DNA of 64,000 nt, taken from contig SFGI01000003.1 of assembly GCA_004557645.1 (NCBI GenBank), positions 25,858 through 89,857 of the forward strand, given 5' to 3'. Below the pieces are notes generated by a model. That model did no database searches and had not been told where the DNA came from. It saw only the letters and a list, made by a program, of their open reading frames with translations. The DNA comes from [Eubacterium] saphenum. Its GTDB lineage: Bacteria; Bacillota; Clostridia; Lachnospirales; Anaerotignaceae. This document shows, piece after piece, positions 45,559 to 54,629 of this stretch (positions within the stretch are counted from its first letter, which is position 1; every line of letters begins with the position of its first letter). The position numbers and the translations under genes are program-made.

Positions 45559-48500
45559 TCATGCATCGATTGTAGAGATACCCAGTGTTGTTTCTTCCAG
45601 AACATCCAGCAGAACTCGAACAGTATCCAATGCTGTGAATACGGATACGTTGTTTTCTACAGCACACTGACGGATTTCCTGACCGTCGCTGCTGCTGTGC
45701 ATGGAGTTCAGGTCTCTTGTGTTGATGACATAGCTTACATAGCCCTGACGGATGGAATCGAAAATTTCTTCGCTGCCATCGGACAGTTTTTTCTTGGTAC
45801 GGGTACGGATACCATGTTCTTTCAGGAAGTCTGCTGTGCCCTTTGTTGCTTCGATATTGAAGCCCAGTTCGTAGAAACGACGGATTAGAGGCAGTGCTTC
45901 TTCTTTATCTTTATCAGCGATGGTTGCCAGTACAGTACCATAGTTCAGGATATTCATGCCGGAAGCCTGCAGTGCTTTATACAGAGCGCGGTTCAGCTTG
46001 TTATCGTAACCGATGGCTTCACCGGTGGATTTCATTTCGGGAGACAGGTAAGTGTCCATGCCGTGCAGTTTGGAGAAGGAGAATGCGGGTACTTTTACAT
46101 ACCATCTCTTCTTTTCATCGGGATACAGACCGAAGATGCCCTGTTCTTTCAGGCTCTTGCCCAGGATGACCAGTGTTGCGATATCTGCCAGAGAATAGCC
46201 TGTTGCCTTGGACAGGAAAGGTACTGTTCTGGAGGAACGAGGGTTTACTTCGATAACATATACATCATCTTTTTCATCTACGATGAACTGGATGTTGAAC
46301 AGACCGATGATGCCGATGCCCAGACCCAGTTTCTTTGTGTATTCCAGAATCTTGCCTTTTGCTTTATTGGATACGCTGAAGGTAGGGTATACTGAGATGG
46401 AGTCGCCGGAGTGTACGCCTGTTCTTTCTACGTGTTCCATGATACCGGGTACGAATACGTCGATACCGTCGCAAACAGCGTCAACTTCCAGTTCCTTGCC
46501 CTGGATATATTTATCAACCAGTACGGGCTGATCTTCATTGATGGCTACAGCACTCTTCAGGTAGGTGCGCAGCTGTTCTTCGTCCGCAACGATCTGCATC
46601 GCACGGCCGCCCAGAACATAGGAAGGACGAACCAGTACAGGATAGCCGATCTCTTCCGCTGCTTTTACACCGGCTTCGATGTTTGTAACAGCGTGACCCT
46701 TAGGCTGAGGGATGTGCAGTTCCTGCATGATATGTTCGAAAGCATCTCTGTTTTCTGCTTTTTCGATGGCTGCAACGTCTGTACCGATGATCTTTACGCC
46801 CCGTTCCATCAGAGGTTCTGCCAGGTTGATGGCTGTCTGACCGCCCAGGGAAGCGATAACGCCCAGGGGCTGTTCCAGTTCTACCACGTTCATAACGTCT
46901 TCTACTGTCAGAGGTTCGAAGTACAGCTTGTCACTGGTGGTATAGTCTGTGGAAACAGTTTCGGGGTTGTTGTTGATGATGATGGATTCATAGCCGAATT
47001 CCTTGATTGTGGTTACAGCGTGTACAGTGGAGTAGTCGAATTCTACACCCTGACCGATACGGATAGGACCGGAGCCCAGAACGATGATCTTCTTCTTATC
47101 GCTCAGTCTGGAATCGTTTTCTTTTTCGTATGTGGAGTAGAAGTAGGGGATATAGCCGCCGCAGCCGCTGGTTTCGATCATTTTGTAAACGGGGAACAGG
47201 CCCATTTCTTTTCTCAGATCGTATACTGCAACTTCGTTCCAGCCCCACAGCTTCGCGATGAATTTATCGGAGAAGCCCATTTTCTTCGCTGTTGTCAGGA
47301 TATCTTTATTGCCGATGTTTTCAGACAGTGTTTTTTCGTAATCTACGATCTTCCGGAAGGATTCCAGGAAGTATTTTGTGATCTTTGTTGCATCGAAGAT
47401 AGCATCCAGAGAAACACCGTTTCTGATCAGTTGTGCGATGGCGTAGATGCGGTCGTCGGGGCTGGTTGCGATGTATGCCAGCATATCTTCGTTGGACATA
47501 TCATCGAATTTGGGCATATGCAGGTGGCAAACGCCGATTTCCAGAGAACGGATGGATTTCAGCATACATTCTTCCAATGTGCGGCCGATGCCCATAACTT
47601 CGCCGGTTGCTTTCATCTGGGTAGACAGTGTGTTTGCTGCTGTAGCGAATTTATCGAAGGGGAAACGAGGCATTTTTGCTACGATATAGTCCAGAGCAGG
47701 TTCGTAGTTTGCTGTTGTTTCACCCAGTTTGATCTCGTCCAGAGTCATACCTACAGCGATCTTTGCTGTTACTCTGGCGATGGGGTAACCACTTGCTTTG
47801 GAAGCCAGAGCGGAGGAACGGGATACACGAGGGTTTACTTCGATCAGGTAGTAATCGGAAGAGTTGGGGTCCAGTGCGAACTGTACGTTGCAGCCACCTT
47901 CGATCTTCAGTTCTTTGATGATCTTCAGGGCAGAATCCCGCAGCATGTTGAAGTCGTGATCATTCAGGGTCAGGATGGGAGCAACAACGATGGAGTCACC
48001 GGTGTGCACGCCAACGGGGTCGATATTTTCCATACCACAGATAGTGATGGCACGGTCTGTACCGTCACGCATTACCTCGAATTCAATTTCTTTATAGCCT
48101 TTTACACTCTTTTCAACCAGTACCTGATGTACAGGGGAAAGCTTCAGGGCATTTTTCATGATTTCAATCAGTTCTGCTTCGTCGTTTGCAAAACCGCCGC
48201 CTGTACCGCCCAGTGTGAATGCGGGACGCAGTACAACGGGATAGCCGATCTCATTTGCAGCTGCGATGGCTTCTTCTACAGAGTATGTGATCTGAGAGGG
48301 GATAACGGGTTCGCCGATGGACTGGCACATTTCCTTGAACAGTTCACGGTCTTCGGCTCTTTCGATACTGTCGATGCTTGTCCCCAGCAGTTCTACCTGA
48401 CATTCTTTCAGGATGCCTTTTTTCGCCAGCTGCATCGCCAGGTTCAGACCTGTCTGGCCGCCGATACCGGGCACGATGGCATCGGGTCTTTCATAACGCA

Positions 48501-48732
48501 GGATCTTTGCGATATATTCCAGTGTTAGGGGTTCCATATACACTTTATCTGCAATGGTGGTATCTGTCATGATGGTAGCAGGGTTGGAGTTTACCAGTAC
48601 TACTTCATAACCTTCTTCTTTCAGGGCCAAGCAAGCCTGTGTACCTGCATAGTCGAATTCAGCTGCCTGACCGATAACGATAGGGCCGGAGCCGATGATC
48701 AGGATCTTTTTTAAGTCAGTTCTCTTTGGCAT
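45559..48732 (-). CDS. carB: Carbamoyl-phosphate synthase large subunit
   Basis: ATP-dependent carbamoyl phosphate synthesis from bicarbonate and ammonia. 1057 residues: carboxyphosphate ATP-grasp half (about 1-400; KILIIGSGPIVIGQAAEFDY), oligomerisation domain (400-550), carbamoyl-phosphate half (550-935; VLGSGPIRIGQGVEFDYS), and C-terminal MGS-like allosteric domain. AAGGAGGAAATCAATT is a strong site. The small amidotransferase subunit (carA) is not adjacent and is not in the window. Confidence 0.97.
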   Translation of the reverse strand: MPKRTDLKKILIIGSGPIVIGQAAEFDYAGTQACLALKEEGYEVVLVNSNPATIMTDTTIADKVYMEPLTLEYIAKILRYERPDAIVPGIGGQTGLNLAMQLAKKGILKECQVELLGTSIDSIERAEDRELFKEMCQSIGEPVIPSQITYSVEEAIAAANEIGYPVVLRPAFTLGGTGGGFANDEAELIEIMKNALKLSPVHQVLVEKSVKGYKEIEFEVMRDGTDRAITICGMENIDPVGVHTGDSIVVAPILTLNDHDFNMLRDSALKIIKELKIEGGCNVQFALDPNSSDYYLIEVNPRVSRSSALASKASGYPIARVTAKIAVGMTLDEIKLGETTANYEPALDYIVAKMPRFPFDKFATAANTLSTQMKATGEVMGIGRTLEECMLKSIRSLEIGVCHLHMPKFDDMSNEDMLAYIATSPDDRIYAIAQLIRNGVSLDAIFDATKITKYFLESFRKIVDYEKTLSENIGNKDILTTAKKMGFSDKFIAKLWGWNEVAVYDLRKEMGLFPVYKMIETSGCGGYIPYFYSTYEKENDSRLSDKKKIIVLGSGPIRIGQGVEFDYSTVHAVTTIKEFGYESIIINNNPETVSTDYTTSDKLYFEPLTVEDVMNVVELEQPLGVIASLGGQTAINLAEPLMERGVKIIGTDVAAIEKAENRDAFEHIMQELHIPQPKGHAVTNIEAGVKAAEEIGYPVLVRPSYVLGGRAMQIVADEEQLRTYLKSAVAINEDQPVLVDKYIQGKELEVDAVCDGIDVFVPGIMEHVERTGVHSGDSISVYPTFSVSNKAKGKILEYTKKLGLGIGIIGLFNIQFIVDEKDDVYVIEVNPRSSRTVPFLSKATGYSLADIATLVILGKSLKEQGIFGLYPDEKKRWYVKVPAFSFSKLHGMDTYLSPEMKSTGEAIGYDNKLNRALYKALQASGMNILNYGTVLATIADKDKEEALPLIRRFYELGFNIEATKGTADFLKEHGIRTRTKKKLSDGSEEIFDSIRQGYVSYVINTRDLNSMHSSSDGQEIRQCAVENNVSVFTALDTVRVLLDVLEETTLGISTIDA

Positions 48733-48821
48733 AATTGATTTCCTCCTTGTAGTAAGTAAATACGTGAATTGGATTTAGTTACATATCTGAGTACGGAGAG
48801 AGATGGGACTTCATAAAGAAA

Positions 48822-50084
48822 TCACTTTACCTGCCATACGATATTGCCTTTATACATTGTCATTTTACATTCCCCGTATACCTTTTTTCCTGCGAAAGGC
48901 GTTGCACGGCCCATCGTCAGGAAAGTTTCAGGGTCGATGGTATATTCTTTTTCCAGATCATATACTGTTAGGCTGGCAGGCTGCCCAACTTCCAGGGCTG
49001 TGCCTACGCCAAAACGGTTTCTGGGGTTTGTATGCATCAGATCGATGAGCTGATTTAAGGTAAGGACACCTTTTTTCACCAGTTCTGTATAAAGAACAGG
49101 GAAGGCGGTTTCCAGACCAACTACACCCATCATGCTTTTTGCCAGACCTCTGCTCTTTTCTTCGGCAGAGTGGGGGGCATGGTCTGTAGCGATCATGTCT
49201 ACTGTGCCATCCAGAATGCCGGCGATGAGGGCTTGTCTGTCTGCCTCGCTGCGGATGGGAGGGTTCATTTTAAAACGTCCGTCCTCCTGCAGCATGGAAT
49301 CGTTCATGGTCAGGTAGTGGGGGGCTGTTTCACAGGTCACATCCAGACCTTCGGCTTTTGCTTTACGAATCAGCTCAACGCTTTCCTTTGTGGAAATATG
49401 GCACACATGGTATTTTACGCCGGTTTCCTTTACCAGGGCCAGATCTCGTTCGATCTGTTTCCATTCGCTTTCGGAACAGATGCCTTTATGTCCATGCTTT
49501 TCGGCATATTCCCCTTTATGGATATAGCCGCCGCAGAGCAGGGAATTGTCTTCACAATGGGCTGCAACGATTTTGTTGTAACCGCTGATTTTTTTCATGG
49601 CTTTTTTCATGATTTCATCATTTTGCACACCCCGACCGTCATCGGAAAAGGCGCAGACATGACCAACAATTTCATCATAGGCCGCCAGTTTTTCGCCCAT
49701 TTCACCAACGGTGATGGTGCCATAGGGAACCACTTCGATACAGGCTGTTTCGCGGATGGCTTTCAGCTGCACCTCCAGATTTTCCATACAATCGGGCACA
49801 GGGTTCAGATTGGGCATGGAGCAGACTGCGGTGTAGCCGCCGTGGGCTGCTGCCAAAGTGCCGCTTTTGATGGTCTCTTTATAAAAAAAGCCCGGCTCTC
49901 TGAGATGTACGTGAACATCAATAAAACCGGGGAAAATAAAGCAACCGTCCAGATCAAAAACGGGACACGCATCCTGTGGAGCACGGTTGGAAATTTCTGT
50001 AATGATACCGTCGGCGATGAATACGTTGGATTTGATGAAATTGCCCTGAACAAATACGTTTGCATTCGTTAAAATATAGTTCAA
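48822..50084 (-). CDS. pyrC: Dihydroorotase
   Basis: Zinc amidohydrolase that closes the dihydroorotate ring. 420 residues, type I (PyrC/AllB-like). DVHVHLREPGF gives the HxH metal motif near residue 60, and ATDHAPHSAEEK the conserved Asp and His. The start is TTG at 50084, preceded by AAAGGAGAGATTAC. First gene of the operon: 89 bases before carB, about 50 bases from the promoter. Confidence 0.95.
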   Translation of the reverse strand: MNYILTNANVFVQGNFIKSNVFIADGIITEISNRAPQDACPVFDLDGCFIFPGFIDVHVHLREPGFFYKETIKSGTLAAAHGGYTAVCSMPNLNPVPDCMENLEVQLKAIRETACIEVVPYGTITVGEMGEKLAAYDEIVGHVCAFSDDGRGVQNDEIMKKAMKKISGYNKIVAAHCEDNSLLCGGYIHKGEYAEKHGHKGICSESEWKQIERDLALVKETGVKYHVCHISTKESVELIRKAKAEGLDVTCETAPHYLTMNDSMLQEDGRFKMNPPIRSEADRQALIAGILDGTVDMIATDHAPHSAEEKSRGLAKSMMGVVGLETAFPVLYTELVKKGVLTLNQLIDLMHTNPRNRFGVGTALEVGQPASLTVYDLEKEYTIDPETFLTMGRATPFAGKKVYGECKMTMYKGNIVWQVK

Positions 50085-50145
50085 AGTAATCTCTCCTTTC
50101 GTTCGCTAACAAGATCTAAAACTTATTTTTCTCTAAATCTTCAAT

Positions 50146-50174
50146 ACTATATCACAAAGGGCCTTTCATGTCAA
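50146..50174 (-). promoter_or_regulatory. Sigma-A promoter of the pyrimidine operon
   Basis: On the minus strand, perfect TTGACA (50169-50174), 17 bases, TATAGT (50146-50151). The leader to pyrC is only about 55 bases, with no PyrR-type antiterminator/terminator fold. Confidence 0.85.
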
Positions 50175-50227
50175 GATGTAGATAAAAATAGGGGGAAATC
50201 CACTATAAGATGTAATGATAGAATTTA

Positions 50228-50256
50228 TTGACACTGGAATTTCCTTGTGATAGACT
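50228..50256 (+). promoter_or_regulatory. Sigma-A promoter of the purine operon
   Basis: Perfect TTGACA (50228-50233), 17 bases, TAGACT (50251-50256). Divergent from the pyr promoter, the -35 boxes about 53 bases apart. Transcript starts about 15-20 bases before the riboswitch. Confidence 0.85.
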
Positions 50257-50280
50257 AAAACTGTAAATCTATGAGACTTT

Positions 50281-50371
50281 TTGTAACTGACGGAAAAATG
50301 GGTAACCATGGGGGAGCAAAAAGTTCGTGATAAAGCAGTGCAGAACTGCTTTTTGTCGACCGTCTGGGCAG
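50281..50371 (+). ncRNA. ZTP (pfl) riboswitch aptamer
   Basis: Sequence and order match the ZTP/ZMP-sensing pfl motif: ACTGACGG at 50286-50293, a small stem ATGGGTAACCAT (50298-50309) leading into the conserved GGGGGAGC at 50310-50317, a variable linker, and the hallmark CCGTCTGGGCA at 50360-50370, which forms the pseudoknot side. It directly precedes purE. Such riboswitches sense the purine intermediate ZMP/ZTP that accumulates when 10-formyl-THF runs low. Confidence 0.9.
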
Positions 50372-50406
50372 TCCTGTTTTCTGTAAAACAGAATAGGACT
50401 GTCCTT
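50366..50406 (+). terminator. ZTP riboswitch terminator (expression platform)
   Basis: GGGCAGTCCT (50366-50375) pairs with AGGACTGTCC (50395-50404), with a further TTCTG/CAGAA step inside and a TTTTGTGTTTTT tail. The first arm overlaps the aptamer's TGGGCA, so ligand binding and terminator formation compete. This predicts transcription ON with ZTP. Confidence 0.85.
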
Positions 50407-50459
50407 TTGTGTTTTTATGACAAAAGATGATATATGGAACGATGATGAGGAGGTAAACC

Positions 50460-50954
50460 ATGAAGAAAATCGGTATCGTTATGGGCAGCGACAGCGACCT
50501 GCCTGTAGTGGAAAAAGCAATGGCAACCCTGGAAAAATACGGTGTGCCCTTTGAAGCACATGTATACTCTGCCCACAGAACCCCTGAAGAAGCAAGAGCC
50601 TTTGCAAAAGGCGCAAGAGAAAACGGCTTTGGTGCCATTATCGCAGCAGCGGGCAAGGCAGCCCATCTGGCAGGTGCTATGGCAGCCAATACAACACTTC
50701 CCGTGATCGGTATCCCCATCAAATCCTCCACACTGGATGGCCTGGATGCACTGCTTTCCACCGTGCAGATGCCCGGCGGTATGCCCGTTGCGACCGTAGC
50801 CATCGATGGAGCGGAAAACGCAGCACTGCTGGCGATCCAGATCTTGGCTGTGGAAGATGCAGCCCTGGCAGCAAAGCTGGACAATGCAAGAGCGGAAGCA
50901 GCAGCAAAGGTGCTGGAAAAGAATGCTGCATTAGAGGCGAGATACGCAGAATAA
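50460..50954 (+). CDS. purE: N5-carboxyaminoimidazole ribonucleotide mutase
   Basis: AIR carboxylase/mutase of purine synthesis, 164 residues. [17 protein letters not shown], the AHRTPEEA signature (class I PurE), and [14 protein letters not shown] are present. The loop normally reading GAGGAAHLPG is [11 protein letters not shown], an extra lysine. No purK is in the window, so whether it uses N5-CAIR or free bicarbonate is open. GAGGAGGTAAACC ribosome site. First gene after the ZTP riboswitch. Confidence 0.93.
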   Translation: MKKIGIVMGSDSDLPVVEKAMATLEKYGVPFEAHVYSAHRTPEEARAFAKGARENGFGAIIAAAGKAAHLAGAMAANTTLPVIGIPIKSSTLDGLDALLSTVQMPGGMPVATVAIDGAENAALLAIQILAVEDAALAAKLDNARAEAAAKVLEKNAALEARYAE

Positions 50955-51036
50955 GTATTTTAAAATCATTTTATAAGGAAACAATCAACATTAAAACATA
51001 TAAGGAAAAGGCGAAAGCCAAGAGAGGAGTAACATA

Positions 51037-52074
51037 ATGAAAAGCCAGAGTGAAAGCTATAAAGCAGCAGGCGTAGACATTACTGCAGGGTATAAGGCGG
51101 TAGAACTGATGAAAGAGCATATCGCAAAAACAATGACATCCGGTGTGATGGGCGATATCGGCGGTTTTGGCGGCCTGTTTGAACTGGATATGACTGGTAT
51201 TACAAAACCCGTTCTGGTCAGCGGTACAGACGGCGTTGGTACAAAACTGAAACTGGCATTCCTGATGGACAAACATGATACAGTGGGTATCGACTGTGTA
51301 GCTATGTGCGTGAACGATATCATCTGTGTTGGTGCAAAACCTCTGTTCTTCCTGGACTATATCGCAGTTGGCAAAAACTTCCCTGAAAAAATAGCATCCA
51401 TCGTATCCGGCGTTGCAGAAGGCTGTGTACAGTCCGGCGCATCCCTGATCGGCGGCGAAACAGCAGAGATGCCCGGCTTCTATCCCGTAGATGAATACGA
51501 TCTGGCTGGCTTTGCTGTAGGTGTTGTAGACAAAGATAAAATCCTGAATAATAAGACAATCAAAGCAGGCGATGTGATCCTGGCTCTGCCTTCCAGCGGT
51601 GTGCATTCCAACGGCTTCTCTCTGGTACGTCGTGTACTGGATGTGGAACATGCTGATATCAAAACTCCTCTGGAAAGACTGGGCGGCAAGTCCATCGGCG
51701 AAGCACTGCTGGCTCCCACAAAGATCTATGTAAAACCTATGCTGGCTCTGTTTGAAGAAGTGACAGTAAAAGCTGTTTCCCATATCACAGGCGGCGGCTT
51801 CTATGAAAATATCCCCAGAAGTATTCCCAAGGGCTTTGGTGCGAAGATCGATAAAGCAAGCCTGAGAATCCCTGCTATCTTTGACCTGATCATGGAAAAA
51901 GGCAATATCCCCGAAAGAGATATGTTCAATACCTTCAACATGGGCGTTGGCATGAGCGTTGTTGTTGCAAAAGAAGACGCGGAAAAAGCAATCGAGATCC
52001 TGAAAGCAAACGGCGAAGATGCTTATATCATGGGCGAAATCGTTGCTTCTGAGGAAGGTGTTGTAATTTGTTGA
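51037..52074 (+). CDS. purM: Phosphoribosylformylglycinamidine cyclo-ligase
   Basis: AIR synthetase, 345 residues. [46 protein letters not shown] and [13 protein letters not shown] are the family motifs. AGAGAGGAGTAACATA gives the start. Its stop overlaps the purN ATG (TGATG). Confidence 0.97.
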   Translation: MKSQSESYKAAGVDITAGYKAVELMKEHIAKTMTSGVMGDIGGFGGLFELDMTGITKPVLVSGTDGVGTKLKLAFLMDKHDTVGIDCVAMCVNDIICVGAKPLFFLDYIAVGKNFPEKIASIVSGVAEGCVQSGASLIGGETAEMPGFYPVDEYDLAGFAVGVVDKDKILNNKTIKAGDVILALPSSGVHSNGFSLVRRVLDVEHADIKTPLERLGGKSIGEALLAPTKIYVKPMLALFEEVTVKAVSHITGGGFYENIPRSIPKGFGAKIDKASLRIPAIFDLIMEKGNIPERDMFNTFNMGVGMSVVVAKEDAEKAIEILKANGEDAYIMGEIVASEEGVVIC

Positions 52075-52682
52075 TGAAAACAAAGATCGCCGTATTCGTT
52101 TCCGGCGGCGGCACAAATCTGCAGGCATTGATCGATGCGGAAAAAAGAGGGGAGATCCCCAGCGGCAAGATCGAACTGGTCCTTGCCAGCAATGACACTG
52201 CCTATGCCCTGACAAGAGCGGCTGATAACGGCATCCCTTCCGTAGTGGTGAAACGCAAGGATTTCGATTCTCAGATCGCATACGAAGAAGCAGTTAAGGC
52301 TATCCTTGCGGAAAGAGGCATTGAAATGATCGTTCTGGCAGGCTTTATGTCTATCCTGAGCGAAAATTTCACATCTGCTTATCCCAAGCGCATTGTCAAT
52401 GTGCATCCTTCCTTGATCCCTTCCTTTTGCGGCAAGGGCTTCTATGGGCTCCATGTCCATGAAGCGGCTCTGGCCTACGGCGTGAAGGTGACAGGTGCAA
52501 CGGTGCATTATGTGAATGAAATTCCCGATGGCGGTGAGATCATCCTGCAAAAGGCAGTGGAAATTCAGGAGGGCGATACCCCCGAAGTTCTGCAGAAAAG
52601 AGTTATGGAACAGGCAGAATGGATCCTGCTTCCCAAGGCAGTGGAAATGGTAGCAGCAAAGCTTCAGAAAGAAAGAGGTTAA
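52074..52682 (+). CDS. purN: Phosphoribosylglycinamide formyltransferase
   Basis: Uses 10-formyl-THF to formylate GAR. 202 residues from the ATG at 52074, which overlaps the purM stop; an in-frame TTG at 52068 is the alternative. FVSGGGTNLQALIDA, the catalytic NVHPSLIPSFCGKG region with the Asn and His, GATVHYVNEIPDGGEII with the catalytic Asp. Formyl supply here is what the ZTP riboswitch senses indirectly. Confidence 0.94.
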   Translation: MKTKIAVFVSGGGTNLQALIDAEKRGEIPSGKIELVLASNDTAYALTRAADNGIPSVVVKRKDFDSQIAYEEAVKAILAERGIEMIVLAGFMSILSENFTSAYPKRIVNVHPSLIPSFCGKGFYGLHVHEAALAYGVKVTGATVHYVNEIPDGGEIILQKAVEIQEGDTPEVLQKRVMEQAEWILLPKAVEMVAAKLQKERG

Positions 52683-52686
52683 AACA

Positions 52687-53406
52687 ATGAATGTTTATCA
52701 GAAAGATACAATGAAAGATTTGGTAAAAGATAACAGCTATGTTGGCCGTGGTATCGTCATCGGTAAAACAGAGGACGGCACAAAGGCAGCCATTGCATAC
52801 TTCATCATGGGTCGCAGCGACAACAGCCGTAACCGTATCTTCAAAGAAGAGGGCGAAGATGTGATGATCTACCCTTACGATGAGTCTAAAGTGGAAGATC
52901 CTTCCCTGATCATCTATGCGCCTGTTCGTAAGCTGGACGGCAAGCTCATCGTTACAAACGGCGACCAGACAGATACCATCCGCGATTTTGTTCTGGACGG
53001 CAAATCCTTCGAAGATGCCCTGGAAACAAGAGAATTCGAACCCGACGGCCCCAACTGGACACCCAGAATCAGCGGTATGCTGACCTTCGCTGACGGCGAT
53101 TTTACATATAAAATGAGCATCCTGAAGAGCGCAGATGCAGAAGGCACAGCCTGCAACAGATTCACATATTCCTATAAAGCACTGGCTGGCGTAGGCCACT
53201 TCATCCATACCTATATGGGTGATGGCAGCCCTCTGCCTACTTTCCAGGGTGAACCTGAAAGAACTGCAGTTCCCAACGATATCGATGCCTGGACAAAAGA
53301 AATCTGGGAAAACCTGAACGAACAGAATAAAATCTCCATCTATGTGAGATTTACAGACCTGAAAACAGGTGCAGTAGAAAATAGAATGATCAATAAATAC
53401 GAATAA
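52687..53406 (+). CDS. purO: PurO-type IMP cyclohydrolase
   Basis: Closes the ring of FAICAR to IMP. 239 residues. It resembles the archaeal PurO fold rather than the bacterial PurH N-terminal domain: an NSYVGRGIVIG opening, RSDNSRNR, SLIIYAPVRKLDGKLIVTNG, DQTDTIRDFV, and WTPRISGML, each alignable with archaeal PurO as I recall it. It lies next to a stand-alone transformylase, so the two replace the fused PurH. AGAGGTTAAAACA precedes the ATG. Confidence 0.85.
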   Translation: MNVYQKDTMKDLVKDNSYVGRGIVIGKTEDGTKAAIAYFIMGRSDNSRNRIFKEEGEDVMIYPYDESKVEDPSLIIYAPVRKLDGKLIVTNGDQTDTIRDFVLDGKSFEDALETREFEPDGPNWTPRISGMLTFADGDFTYKMSILKSADAEGTACNRFTYSYKALAGVGHFIHTYMGDGSPLPTFQGEPERTAVPNDIDAWTKEIWENLNEQNKISIYVRFTDLKTGAVENRMINKYE

Positions 53407-53425
53407 GAGAGAGGGGATTCTGAAA

Positions 53426-54610
53426 ATGAAAGAGTTTGAACTGAAATATGGCTGTAACCCCAACCAGAAGCCTGCAAAAATTTTCATGGAAGACGGCGCT
53501 GAACTGCCCATCGAGATTTTGAACGGCAAACCTGGTTATATCAACTTTCTGGATGCGTTTAACAGCTGGCAGCTGGTAAAAGAGATCAAAGATGCACTGG
53601 GCATGCCCGCAGCAACATCCTTCAAACACGTTAGCCCTACCTCTGCAGCAGTAGGCACACCCATGAGCGATGCCCTGAAAAAAGCCTGCTTCGTAGACGA
53701 TATCGAAGGTCTGGATGATTCCCCTCTGGCATTGGCTTATGCAAGAGCAAGAGGTACAGACAGAATGTCCTCCTTTGGCGACTGGATCGCACTGAGCGAC
53801 GTTTGTGATGTGACAACAGCAAACCTCATCAAGAGAGAAGTTTCCGACGGTATCATTGCACCCGGCTATACAGACGAAGCGCTGGAAATCCTGAAAAGCA
53901 AGAGAAAAGGCAGCTACAACATCGTAAAGATCGACCCCAACTATGTTCCTGCTGTACAGGAAAAGAAACAGGTTTACGGCATCACTTTCGAACAGGGCAG
54001 AAACAACTTCGAGATCAACAAAGCCCTGCTGGATAACGTGGTAACAGAAAACAAAGAACTGCCTGAAGAAGCAAAACGTGACCTGATCATCGCATTGATC
54101 ACATTGAAATATACACAGTCCAACTCCGTATGCTTCGCAAAAGACGGTCAGGCCATCGGCGTTGGTGCCGGTCAGCAGTCCAGAATCCACTGCACCAGAC
54201 TGGCAGGCAACAAAGCAGATATCTGGCACCTGAGACAGCATGAAAAGGTCCTGAATCTGCCTTTCCTGCCCACAGTTGGCCGTCCTGACAGAGACAATAC
54301 CATTGATGTTTATATTTCCGATGATTACGAAGATGTTCTGGCAGAAGGCACATGGCAGACACTGTTCTCCGAAAAGCCTGAACCCCTGACAAGAGAAGAA
54401 AAGAAAGCATATCTGTCCACCATCAAAGGCGTGGCCCTGGGCTCCGATGCATTCTTCCCCTTCGGTGACAATATCGAAAGAGCAGCAAAGAGCGGCGTTT
54501 CCTATATTGCTGAACCCGGCGGCTCCATCCGTGATGACAATGTTATCGCAACCTGCAACAAATTTGGCATGGCAATGGCATTCACCGGCATGAGACTGTT
54601 CCACCACTAA
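53426..54610 (+). CDS. AICAR transformylase (stand-alone PurH formyltransferase domain)
   Basis: 10-formyl-THF-dependent formylation of AICAR. 394 residues, corresponding to the C-terminal domain of PurH only. KYGCNPNQKPAKIFM, the Lys-His pair in TSFKHVSPTSAAVG, SDGIIAPGYTDEALEIL, GVGAGQQSRIHCTRLAG and LGSDAFFPFGDNIERAA. No MGS-like cyclohydrolase domain is attached; the upstream PurO-type protein supplies that. 19 bases after PurO. Confidence 0.93.
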   Translation: MKEFELKYGCNPNQKPAKIFMEDGAELPIEILNGKPGYINFLDAFNSWQLVKEIKDALGMPAATSFKHVSPTSAAVGTPMSDALKKACFVDDIEGLDDSPLALAYARARGTDRMSSFGDWIALSDVCDVTTANLIKREVSDGIIAPGYTDEALEILKSKRKGSYNIVKIDPNYVPAVQEKKQVYGITFEQGRNNFEINKALLDNVVTENKELPEEAKRDLIIALITLKYTQSNSVCFAKDGQAIGVGAGQQSRIHCTRLAGNKADIWHLRQHEKVLNLPFLPTVGRPDRDNTIDVYISDDYEDVLAEGTWQTLFSEKPEPLTREEKKAYLSTIKGVALGSDAFFPFGDNIERAAKSGVSYIAEPGGSIRDDNVIATCNKFGMAMAFTGMRLFHH

Positions 54611-54629
54611 TCCGAAAGGAGACATACAA

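Noticed and set aside
46411..48528. A 705-codon plus-strand open frame opposite carB
   Set aside because: Antisense shadow of carB, which carries all its motifs on the minus strand.
50085..50145. PyrR attenuator in the pyr leader
   Set aside because: The leader is only about 55 bases and has no terminator/antiterminator pair or PyrR-binding loop.
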